Of a stretch of 64,000 bases of DNA, positions 21,388 to 32,171 are shown piece after piece. This stretch comes from Pascua guehoae. Its lineage: Eukaryota > Basidiomycota > Tremellomycetes > Trichosporonales > Trichosporonaceae. The notes under the pieces are model-generated. The model was not told the origin of the DNA. It made no database searches and saw only the letters and a list, made by a program, of their open reading frames with translations. Position 1 is the first letter of the stretch, and each line of letters begins with the position of its first letter. Location: NCBI GenBank assembly GCA_001600415.1, contig BCJX01000006.1:336388-400387 (forward strand), written 5' to 3'. Made by a program: the position numbers and the translations under genes.

Positions 21388-24300
21388 CTACGCAGCAGTG
21401 AGCGCCTGCAGACTCTTCTCAAACGATTCAGTCGCGGCGCCCTGGAGAAGGTGCAGCCTGTCCTTGTTGACGAGCAGGTCGGACACGGGTGGGCGGTCGA
21501 CATAGCCCGCAGCGTGGAGCGGCGCAGCGAGTGCCTGGAGCGACGACAGCATGTCGCTGAGACCTGCAACTTGCTGGACATTGTGCGCGTCCGGGAAGAG
21601 CGCGGGCAAGAGCTGCAGTGCGCGCGGGAGGCGCTGCGCAAGCTCGGCCAGGGTGCGCGCTTCGTGCGGGTCGGGGTGGGCGCCGGCGCGCAGCACGCCT
21701 TGGAGCAACGGGCGCACGTCGGTTGTAAGGTCGAGGTAGTCGACGAGGAGCTGGCCACCGAATTCCCACCCTGTTGGGCGGAGGGGCTCGAGTGCCTCGC
21801 ACAGCCGGCGCAGGAGCGCTGCATCGTCGCGCAGGACTGCCTCAGGCGCGAGCTTGCGCAGCAGGACGTCCTGGGCCCGGTCGGCGAGCCCCGCGGCAAT
21901 GAGCGCAAAGTACTCGCGGTAGGCGTCGCCGCTCGATGCGAGAGACGCCGCACGGGCCTCGTGCAGCCACGCCTCCGGGATACGTAGCTTGTCGGTGAGG
22001 AATGCCTGTTCCGCAGCGGACGGGTCGGGGTGGCGGAAGAGCAGGTCGCGCAGCGCAGCGCGTCGGCTCTCTTCGCGCTCGAGGTGAAGCAGCACAAATA
22101 CCGCCCACGTCCACTGGCCCTCCTCTTCGAGCTGCGCCGCGTACGACGCCGTCATGGCATTGGCAGTCGCGCTAAACTTGACGCCTTCGGCGTCGGCTTC
22201 TTCGCGGTCGGCAAAGTCGCGCTTGGCGAGTGCGTACGACAAGAGGAGGTACAGATGCCACGGAAGGCGCACGTCGGTCGGGCTGGGCGACATGTCACGC
22301 GCCGGAAGCACGTCGTCGAGAGAGACAGTGAGGTCGGCGTACATTTCAATGAGGTTGAAGAGAATGTCGGTCGGTTCAGTTGGGAGCTTCCATGTTTTGC
22401 GTCCGTCGGGGCTCTCGAGGTATGGTGGCAGTGGGCGGGCCGGTGGGTGGGCCGACTTGAGCGCAGCATTGTAGCTCTCGAGCACGTCGGCAATTGGCTG
22501 CTCAAAGTGACACCCATGCCACAGTTGCAGGCCAAACGCGCGCTTCCAGTCGAGACCCTCGGCGACCAGCACGTCCGAGGCGTGGTCGGGCCCGCGGCTC
22601 GAGTCACCAGGCGAAATGTCCGTCACACCCGCAAGCAGGGCGTACAGTTTGCGATAGTCGTACCCAATGTGTGCGTTGGCCTTGAACTTTGTCCAGTCCT
22701 CGAGCTGGCGTGCGACCTCGGCGCGGAAGACATCGGGTCCGCCAACCTGCGACACGAGCGTCGCGAGTCGCATGTCTTTGCCATCAAGCGCAGACTGCAT
22801 GGCACGGTCCGTCTGGTTGCCGGTGAGGAGCGTAAACACCTTGGCTGGGCGGTTGTCGCCGGCGGCAGCGAGGTCCGAGTCGACGACAGGTGCGACCGCG
22901 TCCTCGAGCCATTTGGAGAGCGCGAGCTTGCGGCGGACTTCGGCGATGCGCTGCCGGACTTCGTCGGGGGTGTCGTCTGGCAGGCCGAGGTCGATTTCGT
23001 CAAAGAGGGCCTGGCCGAGGCGCCAGATGCTGGCCTCGTGAGAGCGGTCGCCAGCGTCAAACAGGTCGGCAAACTGGCGGAAGCGAATGCTCGTGTCGGT
23101 GAATGCAGTAGGTACGCCGTCGACCTGCTCGACCTCGGTGTTTTCAAGCACAAGCGACAAGAGGCGCTCGGCACGAGGCTGCTCGACCTCCTTTGGCTCG
23201 GCGAGGAGCTCGACCGGCTGAATGTAGACGACGGCGTCGGGGGATGAAGTGCTGATGGTTAGCTTTCAGAAGGATATATACTCTGGGTGTACTCACAAGC
23301 TCGCGCCCGGGGCGCAAATTTTGCCAAAGTGGACAAGCTCGCCATTCGGTCCCCACGAGCAGCGGAACGAACGACCAAGCGCAAAGCCTGCGTCGGCGCG
23401 CAGACCCTCGTTGCCGTTCACACTGCTGTCCGCCAGGGGCACCTTGGCGTACTTGCGCGCCTGGCGGAGCTTGGGCGGGCTAGCGGTTTGGCCGAAGGAG
23501 GCGCGCTTGACGGCCCTGTCGTCAAGCCTCGTCACACCCTCCTCGGCATCACCAAAACCCGTCAGGTCGCGCTTGCGCTCCAGAGCACGCGCGGCTTCCA
23601 TGGTCGCAGCACGCTTGGCCTGCGCCGCCGTCAGACGCGGCGCCTTGACCTCCTGCGCGCCGAAAAACGAAGACTGCATTTCGCGCAGCTTGCGCACACC
23701 CTCGGCACCGAGCTTGGCCTTGATTGGCTGGTCCCACTCTGGCTGAATGTCGGTCACCGTGGCGTCGGAATAGTCGCCGTCCATGTCCTCGTCAAGCGAA
23801 TACTCGTCCTCCTCGTCCAGCCCACTGTCATGCTCGGGGTCGAGCATGTAGGCGTCGTGCATGCTCTTGGTCGGTGGAAGAAAGTCGTCGTCGTCGTCGT
23901 CATCGTCTTCCATGTCCTCTTCCTCCTCGGACGGCGAACGCGAGAGCGACTTTGGGGGTGGCGTGGGAGATGTCATACCCTCGTCCGACTCGTCGTCGCT
24001 GTCCACCAGGCCATACTTGGAAAAGTGCTCAACCTTAAAGGTCCAAATACCGTCGCTGCTAAAGCTGATAAACTCGGTTTCGGGGACCATCTTCATGCGC
24101 TTCAGCTGGCGCTGGTAGCGAGGGTCAGACGGGTCGGTGACAGGCTTGCGCGTGGCCTTGTCACGAGTAAAGCAGTTTTCAAGCGAGATTTCAGCGGGAA
24201 CATTGAGGCCCTTGCCGCGCTCAGGCTTGTTCTGCTCGTTCTCATAGACGGTGAGCTCCAAGTCTTCGACCGTAATCGTCTTGCCGAGCAGATCATGAAG

Positions 24301-27265
24301 CGACGGCAGAGTGGTCAGGTCCACGGGCTGAAGGAATGAGACCTCGCCGTAGCCCTTGCGACCGGCACTAAAGTTCTCCAGGTGGCTCAACTCGTCGTGC
24401 GACATTTGGCGCAGCTTTTCGAGCTTGGGGCGGCACCAGTAGTCGCCGTGCTTCAGTGGGCGGTCGGACACGGCGCGGATGGACGAGTCGATCGCCGACG
24501 AGGTGGTGGTCTGCGCACGGCGCGTGGGCGTGTCCTCAGAAGCAATGCGGCCGTTGGACGTGGCAAGGGCGAGCGCGGGGCTCCTGGCGGCGACGTCCGG
24601 GGTGGTGGGAGCAGGCGAGGCGCCGTTGGCAGACCTGCGGAGTGCCGACTTGCCCAGAACCGACTCTAACGGGTCGTCGCCAGAGATGCCGTTGGAGCGT
24701 GGTGCGACGGTAATCTTCTTGACGCTGGGTCGAGGGATAAAGGCGTTGGGCGACAGAGCCTCTTCGGTAAGGCCCTTGTAGCGATCAGAAGGCGCGGGCG
24801 ACCCGATGAGCGACTGGCGGGGCGACGCCCCAATCGACGGGCTCGAGGCGCGGGGCGAGCTCTGCGAAGCGTTGAGGGAGGAAGAAAAGCCACGGAGCTT
24901 GGTAACGCGGCCCTTGGTCGGCGTGACGCGGAAGGTGGATGCGGTGAGAGGCGGCATTGCGGGACGCTTGGCCGTGGTGGAGAGGTCGAGCTTTTGGCCA
25001 TTGTACTGGAACAACTCGCTGCGGCCATAGGGGTTCTGGTCGACCGAGGCGCCGAGGTTTGGCTGTTGCTGCTGCTGAGCAGTCGAGGCGCCAAGCATGC
25101 TGCCACCAAAGAGACTCGACTGGCCAAGGGCGTTGTTGGCTTGAGGCTGCGCGCCGCTGCCAAACAAGCTGCTAGTGCCGCCGGCGGTCGACTGGCCCAT
25201 CGTGTTGAACAGACCGCCGCCGGTGTTTTGCTGTGCAGGCTGCTGGCCCGCCTGGGTTCCAAACAGCGACGACGTACCGCCACCAAAGAGTGAACTACCA
25301 GCGGGCTTTGCACCAAACTGGTTCGTAGCCGTGTTGGTAGCCGTGTTGCCAAACAAGCCAGTGCCCGTACCGGCAGCGGCTTGACCAGTCTGTCCAAAGC
25401 CACCAAAGCCAGTCGTTCCAGTCGCGGCTGGGGCGGCCGGCGTCGTCCCAAACAAGCCGGTGCCGGTGGTTGCAGGCTTGGCGCCAAAGAGCGACGAGCC
25501 AGTGTTGGCGGTATTCTGAGCGCCGAACAGGCCGGTGCCAGTGTTGGTAGCAGTGTTGTTCTGGGTACCAAAGAGGCCAGTGGTGGCAGGTTGGGCGGCG
25601 TTGGCAGCGGGCTGTCCGAACAGACCGGTCGTGGGCTGCGCCGCCGCGGTCTGACCAAAGCCGGTACCAAAGCCACCGGTCGTCGTCGTGTTTGCAGCTG
25701 GCGCGCCAAACAGACCCGTCCCGGCGGGCTTGGCCGCAGTGTTGCCAAACAGACCACCCGAGGCAGTGTTCTGCTGCTGGTTGTTCTGGCCAAAGAGTGA
25801 CGAGCCCGTGTTGGCCGTGTTCTGGCCAAACGTACTGGCACCGCCACCAAACAGCGAGCTCGTCTGCTGTTGGGGTTGCTGCTGCTGGGCATTCTGGCCA
25901 AACCCACCAAAGCCAGTGGACGTTGCGCCACTAGGCTGGCCAAACGCGTTGGTGGTGCCCGTCTGGCCAAAGCCGGTCGCGCTAGTCGTCGCACCAAACG
26001 CCGGCTTGGCCGCCGTTGAACCAAAGCCGCCGAACCCAGACGACTGCTGCTGTTGATTGGCCGCGCCGAACGGGCTGGGGTTGGTCGTGGCAGTGTTACC
26101 GAAAAGACCGCCGCCGGTCGTGCTGGCCTGCTGAGGTTGACCAAACAGTCCGCCCGTGGTGTTGGTGTTGGTCTGACCAAATCCACCAGTCGACGCAGTG
26201 TTCGACTGGCCAAACAGGCCAGTTCCAGTGTTGGTGGTCGCAGTCTGGCCAAACCCGGTCGTGCCAGCGGAGCCAAAGCCGCCAGTCGTGCCAGTGCTGC
26301 TACCGAAAAGACCTGTGCCCGCAGGCTTGGCGCCGAAAGCCGTGGAGCCAGTCTGGCCAAATGTCGAGGTAGTCGCTGCAGCAGGCTGACCGAAACCGCC
26401 GGTGGCGGGCTGACCAAACCCTGTCGCCGCAGGCTGCTGCTGTCCCGGTGTAGGCTCCTTGCGCCCCTGCTGGTAGTCGAGCATGCGAAGCTCTTCAAAG
26501 CTGGCACCGCGGTACGGCTCCATCGCGTTGATCACATGGAACAGGTGCGGAGGCATCTCCTTGCCGGGAACGGGCGGCTCGCGTTGCCATGTCGGCATGT
26601 AGGGCGGGGCAAGAGTGCCGGATTGCGGGACGGGGGGCGGTGGGTCGGTCCTGTAGTCGAAAACCTGGTTTGGGTTCATCTGCGTGTTGCCACCAAACGT
26701 CGATGTAGTGCCGCCGCCGCCAAACACACCCGTACCCGACGACGCGCCAAAGCCCGTGGTGGCGGGCTTGCCGAAGAGGCCGCCAGAGGTAGACGCATTG
26801 TTGGCGCCAAACGAGGACGAGGGCGCCGACGAGCCAAAGAGACCACCGCCGGTGTTGGCCGCGGGCTGGCCAAAGGTGCTCGAGCCAGTCGCGCCAAAGC
26901 CCGGGCGGCCAAACGTGTTGGTCTGCTGCTGCTGTGCAGCGGCACCGAAACCGCCACCTGATCCTGTTAGCTGAGTTCTCGGGTAACAAGAGTTGTTGAC
27001 AAACCTCCGAATGTGCTGGTGGTGGCAGTGTTCGTGTTGGTCGAGCCAAAGAGACCGCCGCCCGTGTTCTGGGTCTGGCCGAATCCGGTGTTCTGTTGCT
27101 GGGGTTGCTGTCCGAAGCCAGCTGAGAGTCAGATTGCGGTGCTCGAAGATTCATTTGTGATGGGCCGACTCGGTCCGCTTGGCGTCCCATTCCGCGTCAA
27201 AACGTACTGGATGTCCCAAAGCCACTAGGGCGCTGCGTGTTCTGGCCCCACGACGAGCCAAACAT
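21388..27265 (-). CDS. NUP145: Nup98-Nup96 nucleoporin precursor
   Basis: Precursor of a GLFG nucleoporin and a Y-complex scaffold nucleoporin. Four exons (27265-27208, 27121-27005, 26963-23297, 23251-21388) give 1901 residues. Residues 1-650 or so are FG/GLFG repeats (GGLFG, GFGQT, TGLFG) with a GLEBS-like segment between two repeat blocks. The autoproteolytic domain ends GIWTFKVEHFSKYGLVD. Cleavage is expected between Phe1039 and Ser1040 (HF|S), freeing a Nup98-like half and an 862-residue Nup96-like half. An acidic linker (EEEEDMEDDDDDDDD) follows the site, then the alpha-solenoid Nup96 domain, ending LQALTAA. Yeast Nup145 and metazoan Nup98-96 share this design. It is divergent to YTH1 across 634 bp. 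Lengths and motifs are all intact. Confidence 0.95.
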
Positions 27266-27899
27266 GGTGTGTCGAGGGTGGTGGCGACTCGAAAGGAGAA
27301 TGAGAGAATGGGGGTATCACGTCGAGGGGTGTATGGTTGTCCTCGCTGGTCCTAGCTTTTAGAGGTCTGGCTGCCCCGCCGTTCTTCCCCGACGCCTGTT
27401 GGTTTCCGGTTTAGCACGCCGTGCGATACGGGGGGGTCAAGCTTGGAATAAAGGGCGGTGAAAGCGGCGCGCAGTGGCGAAGAGCAGAGGTGTGCGATGG
27501 GAGAGTAGTAGTAGGTGGTGAGCTGCCTCGAGAGACCCAACAATCCGACTAAGTTGTGGCCACACTCTGCCCCTGCTCCCTGGAGTCTGCAGCCTGCAGC
27601 TACCTCAGTACGGTGGCGGCGTTTGCGGCGTCTTGGTAAGAGGCACCAGTCCAGCAGCTCAGGCACGTGTTTCCACGTGGGATCCCTGCGATTAGTAAGC
27701 ACTTGTAATCCAGTGCCTGGAAATGGACATCTTGAAATGGTATAAATTCAAAATACTGGGTCCACAAACTCGATTGCCACCAGCTGCTTCTGTCCCTGCC
27801 AGTTTGTCACATCGCTCCAGCTGTTGATGTCACTTTCCACTCGGCATCTCTTCTGAAACCACTTTCATTGTCCTACATCTGAACACTTGCCAGCCTGTG
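27266..27899. promoter_or_regulatory. Bidirectional NUP145 / YTH1 promoter region
   Basis: 634 bp between two ATGs read in opposite directions, both for nuclear RNA-export or processing factors. A TATA-like ggtataaattc lies at about 27739-27749, about 155 bp before the YTH1 ATG. ORFs here are shadows. Confidence 0.5.
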
Positions 27900-29016
27900 A
27901 TGGCAGCCGCACAGGCCGCGATGGCCACTCAGTCCACATCTTCAAACCTGGGACGAGCCGCAGACTTTGTTCGTCCCGACTTTCACCAGGTCAACCTGGA
28001 CATTGAGAGTTATTTGAAGCAGGAGCGCAACCTCAAGCTTGATTCCGGTAGGTATAATTGAGAAGCTCGTTTGAAGCCTGCTAACAACTCTACAGATGAC
28101 CAGGTGTGCCGGATGAACCTGACCCCTCTGGGGTGTCCGCTCGGCCCGGCGGCGTGCCCGTTGCGGCACACGACTCCGGCGCCGATCAACTTCAAGCCGC
28201 CACCACCTCTGCCGACACACCCTCGCGAGCGCGAAAAGAAGACGACTGTGTGCAAGCACTACCTGCGCAACCTGTGCAAAGTCGGCGATAATTGCGAGTA
28301 CACACACGACTGGAACCTGCGCACCATGCCCGTGTGCGTCTGGTTTGTCAAGCTCGGCAAGTGCGAGCTCGGCGGCGAGTGTCTCTACTACCACCCGCGC
28401 GACCGGCGCGTCGAGTGCCCAGACTACAACCGTGGCTTTTGCCGCCTGGGACCCGAATGCCCCCGTCGCCATGTGAGGCGGACGCTGTGCCAGGCGTACC
28501 TTGCGGGATTCTGCCCCGACGGCCCAGACTGCAAGAATGCGCACCCTTCACCCAAGCTTCCTCCGCCTGAATCCTACATCAACCCCACTCCTCCGGATCC
28601 GACAAAGTCTGGTCCACCACCCCAGCTCCCCGCCGGGTACGGCCGCTGGCGCGAGTACAAGTACGACCCCAACGCTGTTGTCGTCCCGGCCGCAGCGTGG
28701 ATGGAGGGCGGCAGTCTCCAGGGCTGGCGCGCAGGCGGATACCTCTCTGGCCACAACCGGCGTGGCGGAGGCGGCGACGGTGGCGATGATGGCGGCGGCG
28801 GCGGACGCGGTGGTGGCGGTGGTGGCGGCCGTGGTGGATGGGTCAAGGATCTCTCGACCGTTTTGTGCTTTGTGAGTACGAGTACAGTAGGAATCATCAT
28901 AGAGTTGAGCTGACACTCCTCAGAGGTGCAACCAATACGGACACTTTGCCAATGCCTGCCCCAACAGTGCTGTGCCCGGAGACCGCGGTGGACTGCGTGG
29001 AAGGCACAGGGATTAG
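27900..29016 (+). CDS. YTH1: CPSF30/Yth1 mRNA 3'-end processing factor with zinc knuckle
   Basis: RNA-binding subunit of the cleavage and polyadenylation factor, nuclear. Three exons (27900-28047, 28096-28871, 28924-29016; introns 48 and 52 nt) encode 338 residues. Five CCCH fingers are visible in order: C-x8-C-x6-C-x3-H beginning CRMNLTPLGC, then VCKHYLRNLC, VCVWFVKLGKC, ECPDYNRGFC and LCQAYLAGFC, each closing with C-x3-H. A glycine/arginine-rich linker (about 260-300) follows. The last exon supplies a CCHC zinc knuckle, CFRCNQYGHFANAC, split by intron 2 right after CF. Yeast Yth1 lacks the knuckle; metazoan CPSF30 and many basidiomycete forms have it. The gene converges with HAS1, leaving 234 bp between stops. 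Confidence 0.95.
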
Positions 29017-29250
29017 TGTAGAACGTGTAGAGAGTAGATCATTCATAGCAATGTACATTTATCGCAATATTTATGGGTGCACGGTGCAGTAGAACGGAAT
29101 AGAAGACTCTCAGCGTGGTTGCGCGGTGCTTCAGTTAAACAAGTCAGAAGGGCCGCACGGCGTGTACATTGTGTCCAGTTCCCCAGTGGTGCAACACTAG
29201 ACCAGTCTTGAGAATAAGAAATCCGTAGCATGCCCAGTACAAACAAAAAT

Positions 29251-31008
29251 CTATGCCAGCTTCTTACCGCGGTTGCGGTAGTAGGCCTTCTTCACGCCGT
29301 CGTCGCCCGCCTTTGCCGCCTTCCTTGGGACCGGCTCGTCGTCGCTGTCCGAGTCGTCCCCGCTCCTCTTGGGCTTGATGGACCCGACAGAAATGTTGAC
29401 CTTTGGCGGGATGGAGAAGCCAAACGCCTTGCCAACCTTTGCGAGGTCGAGCTTGTTGACGTCAAAGATCTTCTTGAGCGAGTAGGAAGCGTATGCCTGG
29501 AGGTACGAGCGGTAGCCGTCGCGTGCCGAAACGTTCAAGTAGTGGTTCTTGGAGATGAGCGACTCGAGCTGCTTTTGCACGTCGGCCACCTTCTTCTGCG
29601 GGAACTGGTACTCGTTGAGCGGGACCTTGGCCACCTTGAGGAAGCGCAGGAAACCGAGTTCAGATGGGAGCAGGAACAGCAGCGACTTTCCAGCCTTGCC
29701 GGCACGGGCGGTACGGCCGACACGGTGAATGTAGTCGCGCGGGTCATCGGGAGGGTCAAACTGAATGATCCAGTCGACCTTGGGAATGTCGAGGCCACGC
29801 GCGGCAACGTCGGTGCACAAGAGAATACCAGCGGGGGCGTTGCAAAACTCGAAAAAGGTGTTGGTACGCTTCTGCTGCTTCTGCTTGCCCTGAAGAGTTA
29901 GACCAGTGGTTCAGCATGAGCACGCAACAACTCACATGGAGGTCCAGCACTGGCACGTCAATGTAGTTGAGTAGCTCGGCGTGGTACTTGACCGAGTTAC
30001 AGCTCGAGAAGAAGACAATGACCTTCTTCTTGAGGTTGCGCTTGAGGAAGGTGAACAGGAGCATGAAGCGCTGGTCCGAGTCGCACACGACGTATCCCTG
30101 CTCGAGGAACTCGGCCGTGGACGTGTCCTTTGCGTGGTCAACGTTGATGTAGAGCGGGCCGGGGCGCAGAGACATGCGCGCAAGGTCGGTGACCTTGGTG
30201 GTCTGGGTGGCAGAGAAGAGCATCGACTGGCGGTTCTCTGACGGGTCAGCAAACGTCCACAGTAGCCAAACCCACCGTTGGGGAGAATCTTGATAATCTG
30301 CTTCATTTCCTCCTCGAAGCCGACCTCGAGAATACGGTCCGCCTCGTCAATAACAAGAGCCTTGAGGTTCTTGTAGACAAAGCCCTTTGTGTTCTGGAGG
30401 TGGTCGAGGAGACGACCGGGAGTAGCAACGAGCAGGTTGACACCCTTGACGAGCTTGTCCGCCTCGGCCTTGCGGTTGGCGCCGCCCATGACAATACCAA
30501 ACGTCTGCGAGTGGCCCTGCATGAGGTCCTTGACAACACCGAGAATCTGGAGCGCGAGCTCACGCGTCGGCGAGATGATAATCACACCAGTGCCGTTTGC
30601 GGGCTTGAATCGCAGCTGGCTGAGCATCTCAACGGACGGAACGAGGAAGGCCATGGTCTTTCCGCTTCCTGTCCGCGCCGCACCGAGCACGTCCTTGCCG
30701 GCAAGGAGGGGGGGGATGGTACGCGCCTGCACCTCGGTCATGGTCTCAAAGCCCATGCGCTCGACCGACCGGAGGGTCGCGGGCGACAAGGGAAGGGTCG
30801 AGAACGGAACGCGCTCGTAGCTGTTGGCTGGAGCCGATGCCGAGGGACCGTCGAGCGTCACCTTGGACGAGCTCGGCTCGGGGGCAGCCTCCTCCATCTC
30901 GACGTCGGGCTGGGCATCGGGGGCAGCCGGGGCAGCATCGGCGGCGGCCTTGGAGTTGCGCTTGCGCTTCTTGGAAGCCTTTTCGGGGCGAGGTGGCTGG
31001 GCGGACAT
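29251..31008 (-). CDS. HAS1: DEAD-box RNA helicase Has1 (DDX18-like)
   Basis: Nucleolar ATP-dependent RNA helicase for 40S and 60S subunit assembly. Three exons (31008-30276, 30237-29936, 29889-29251; introns 38 and 46 nt) give 557 residues. A Lys/Arg-rich and acidic N-tail (KKRKRNSK) is followed by the Q-motif region ([19 protein letters not shown]), motif [25 protein letters not shown], the DEAD box in [28 protein letters not shown] and HRVGRTAR. The [12 protein letters not shown] context and the [10 protein letters not shown] segment after motif VI are typical of Has1. The C-tail is basic ([10 protein letters not shown]). It starts 1.16 kb from, and divergent to, UTP5, another ribosome-biogenesis gene. 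Confidence 0.95.
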
Positions 31009-32171
31009 TGTGGTGGTCGTGGTGGTAACACGGGTAACAGCCAGTGACAACAGATTTGCATACACTTTGGCCCTGCAGGCAGGCAGCAGGCAGGCAGTGG
31101 CAAGGCAACGATGAGGTGCATGGCGGGGCTGGCCTGCCGTCAACTTTGTGGGATAAAAATGAAAGAAATACTGGCAGAATAATAAAAAGTGAATGGCTGG
31201 GAAATTTGTTTCCGTTGCATGCAGCTTCTCGCCCTCGCCCCCCCCGTCTCGGTGTGGGCTGCCTGTGAGAATTTCGCGCGACTACAAGAACCAACTTTCC
31301 GTCTCCCATCTTAGTTATTCCATTCTCCTACTCTCCCACCCATCTCCATCTCTCTTCTCCAAAAAGAGCTCTCTTTGACGCTCGGCTCCCAGAGGTGAGT
31401 AACCATCTTCTCCACTCCTTCTCCCCCCTTCCTCGCCCCCCTTGCCTGCGCTACGCAACGATGCCTCGTCGTCGTTGCCGCAAGCGAGCGCATCATCTCC
31501 ACCCGCCTGGATGACTCTGTGTATCATTTCAAACTAGAGTCTGTTATGGCCAAGCGCCGAAGACACTTAAACGCACGATTCTGAGCTCTCCTATCATCCT
31601 ACTCTTCATTCCATCGAGTAGCGTGCTGACGATTCAAGCCACTCTGCCATTTTTGCCCCGGTCGACAGGTCGACTGTTGGGATCGCTCTCCGGTTTCTCT
31701 TTGTAAGTGTCGCTTCCCGTCTCCACTCCCCTCCTCGTTGTTGGCTTCAATGATGTCCCATATGGGAATTACCGCCTGAGTCCGCTACCTTGGCTGTCTT
31801 AATTGCCGGTTGAGGTAGTTGGGCAGTGTAGACGAAACATGGCTGTTTTATTCTACTGATTCTTCGAAACTTTCTTGCATATTTTGGATTCATCAGTTTT
31901 TGGCCATGACTGACAGGCGTAGGTATCCCCCTAGAATAAAACATTGTGGTATAATTTTTCATCCACTCGTCCGGATCAGGTTAGTCACCGTTTCTCTCCT
32001 CTCCCCGCTCTCTCCCCATTCTCCTCCCCCACTATAAATGATGATCACATCACGACGGTCTACTTACAAAACCCATGGTGAAAAGGCCCGAAACCCATTT
32101 TTCCGGGCAACCCATCTGAATCCTACCATTCCTTCACCCATTTCTACATCCATTTTGAAGTTTGGGCTGAC
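31009..32171 (+). promoter_or_regulatory. HAS1/UTP5 divergent control region with spliced-leader signals
   Basis: 1.16 kb between two ribosome-biogenesis genes. On the plus strand, pyrimidine-rich stretches end in GT..AG pairs: a donor at about 31395 (gtgagt) with an acceptor at about 31670 (cgacag); a donor at about 31703 (gtaagt) with an acceptor at about 31917 (ctgacag); and a donor at about 31980 (gttagt) with an acceptor at about 32160 (ttgaag). This looks like a leader with several 5'-UTR introns. Two of these introns contain ATGATG(A/T) and CTGA boxes. No protein-coding ORF is convincing. Confidence 0.4.
32036..32120 (+). ncRNA. Candidate box C/D snoRNA in a UTP5 leader intron
   Basis: Inside the third putative leader intron, a perfect box C core (ATGATGA, 32038-32044) is followed about 70 nt later by a box D (CTGA, 32116-32119), with a C'-like ggtgaaa between them. 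Size and intronic position fit a C/D snoRNA, but the terminal stem is weak and I could not confirm an rRNA target for the about 12 nt before box D (ccgggcaaccca). A second, weaker pair (ATGATGT at 31750, CTGA at 31856) lies in the previous intron. Confidence 0.28.

Noticed and set aside
22030..23247. 405-codon plus-strand ORF
   Set aside because: It is the antisense shadow of the Nup96 half of NUP145, whose splice phases, length and motifs all fit.
24666..26507. 613-codon minus-strand ORF rich in Arg/Ser/Pro/Leu
   Set aside because: It is the +1-frame shadow of the FG-repeat region of NUP145; repeats keep the alternative frame open.
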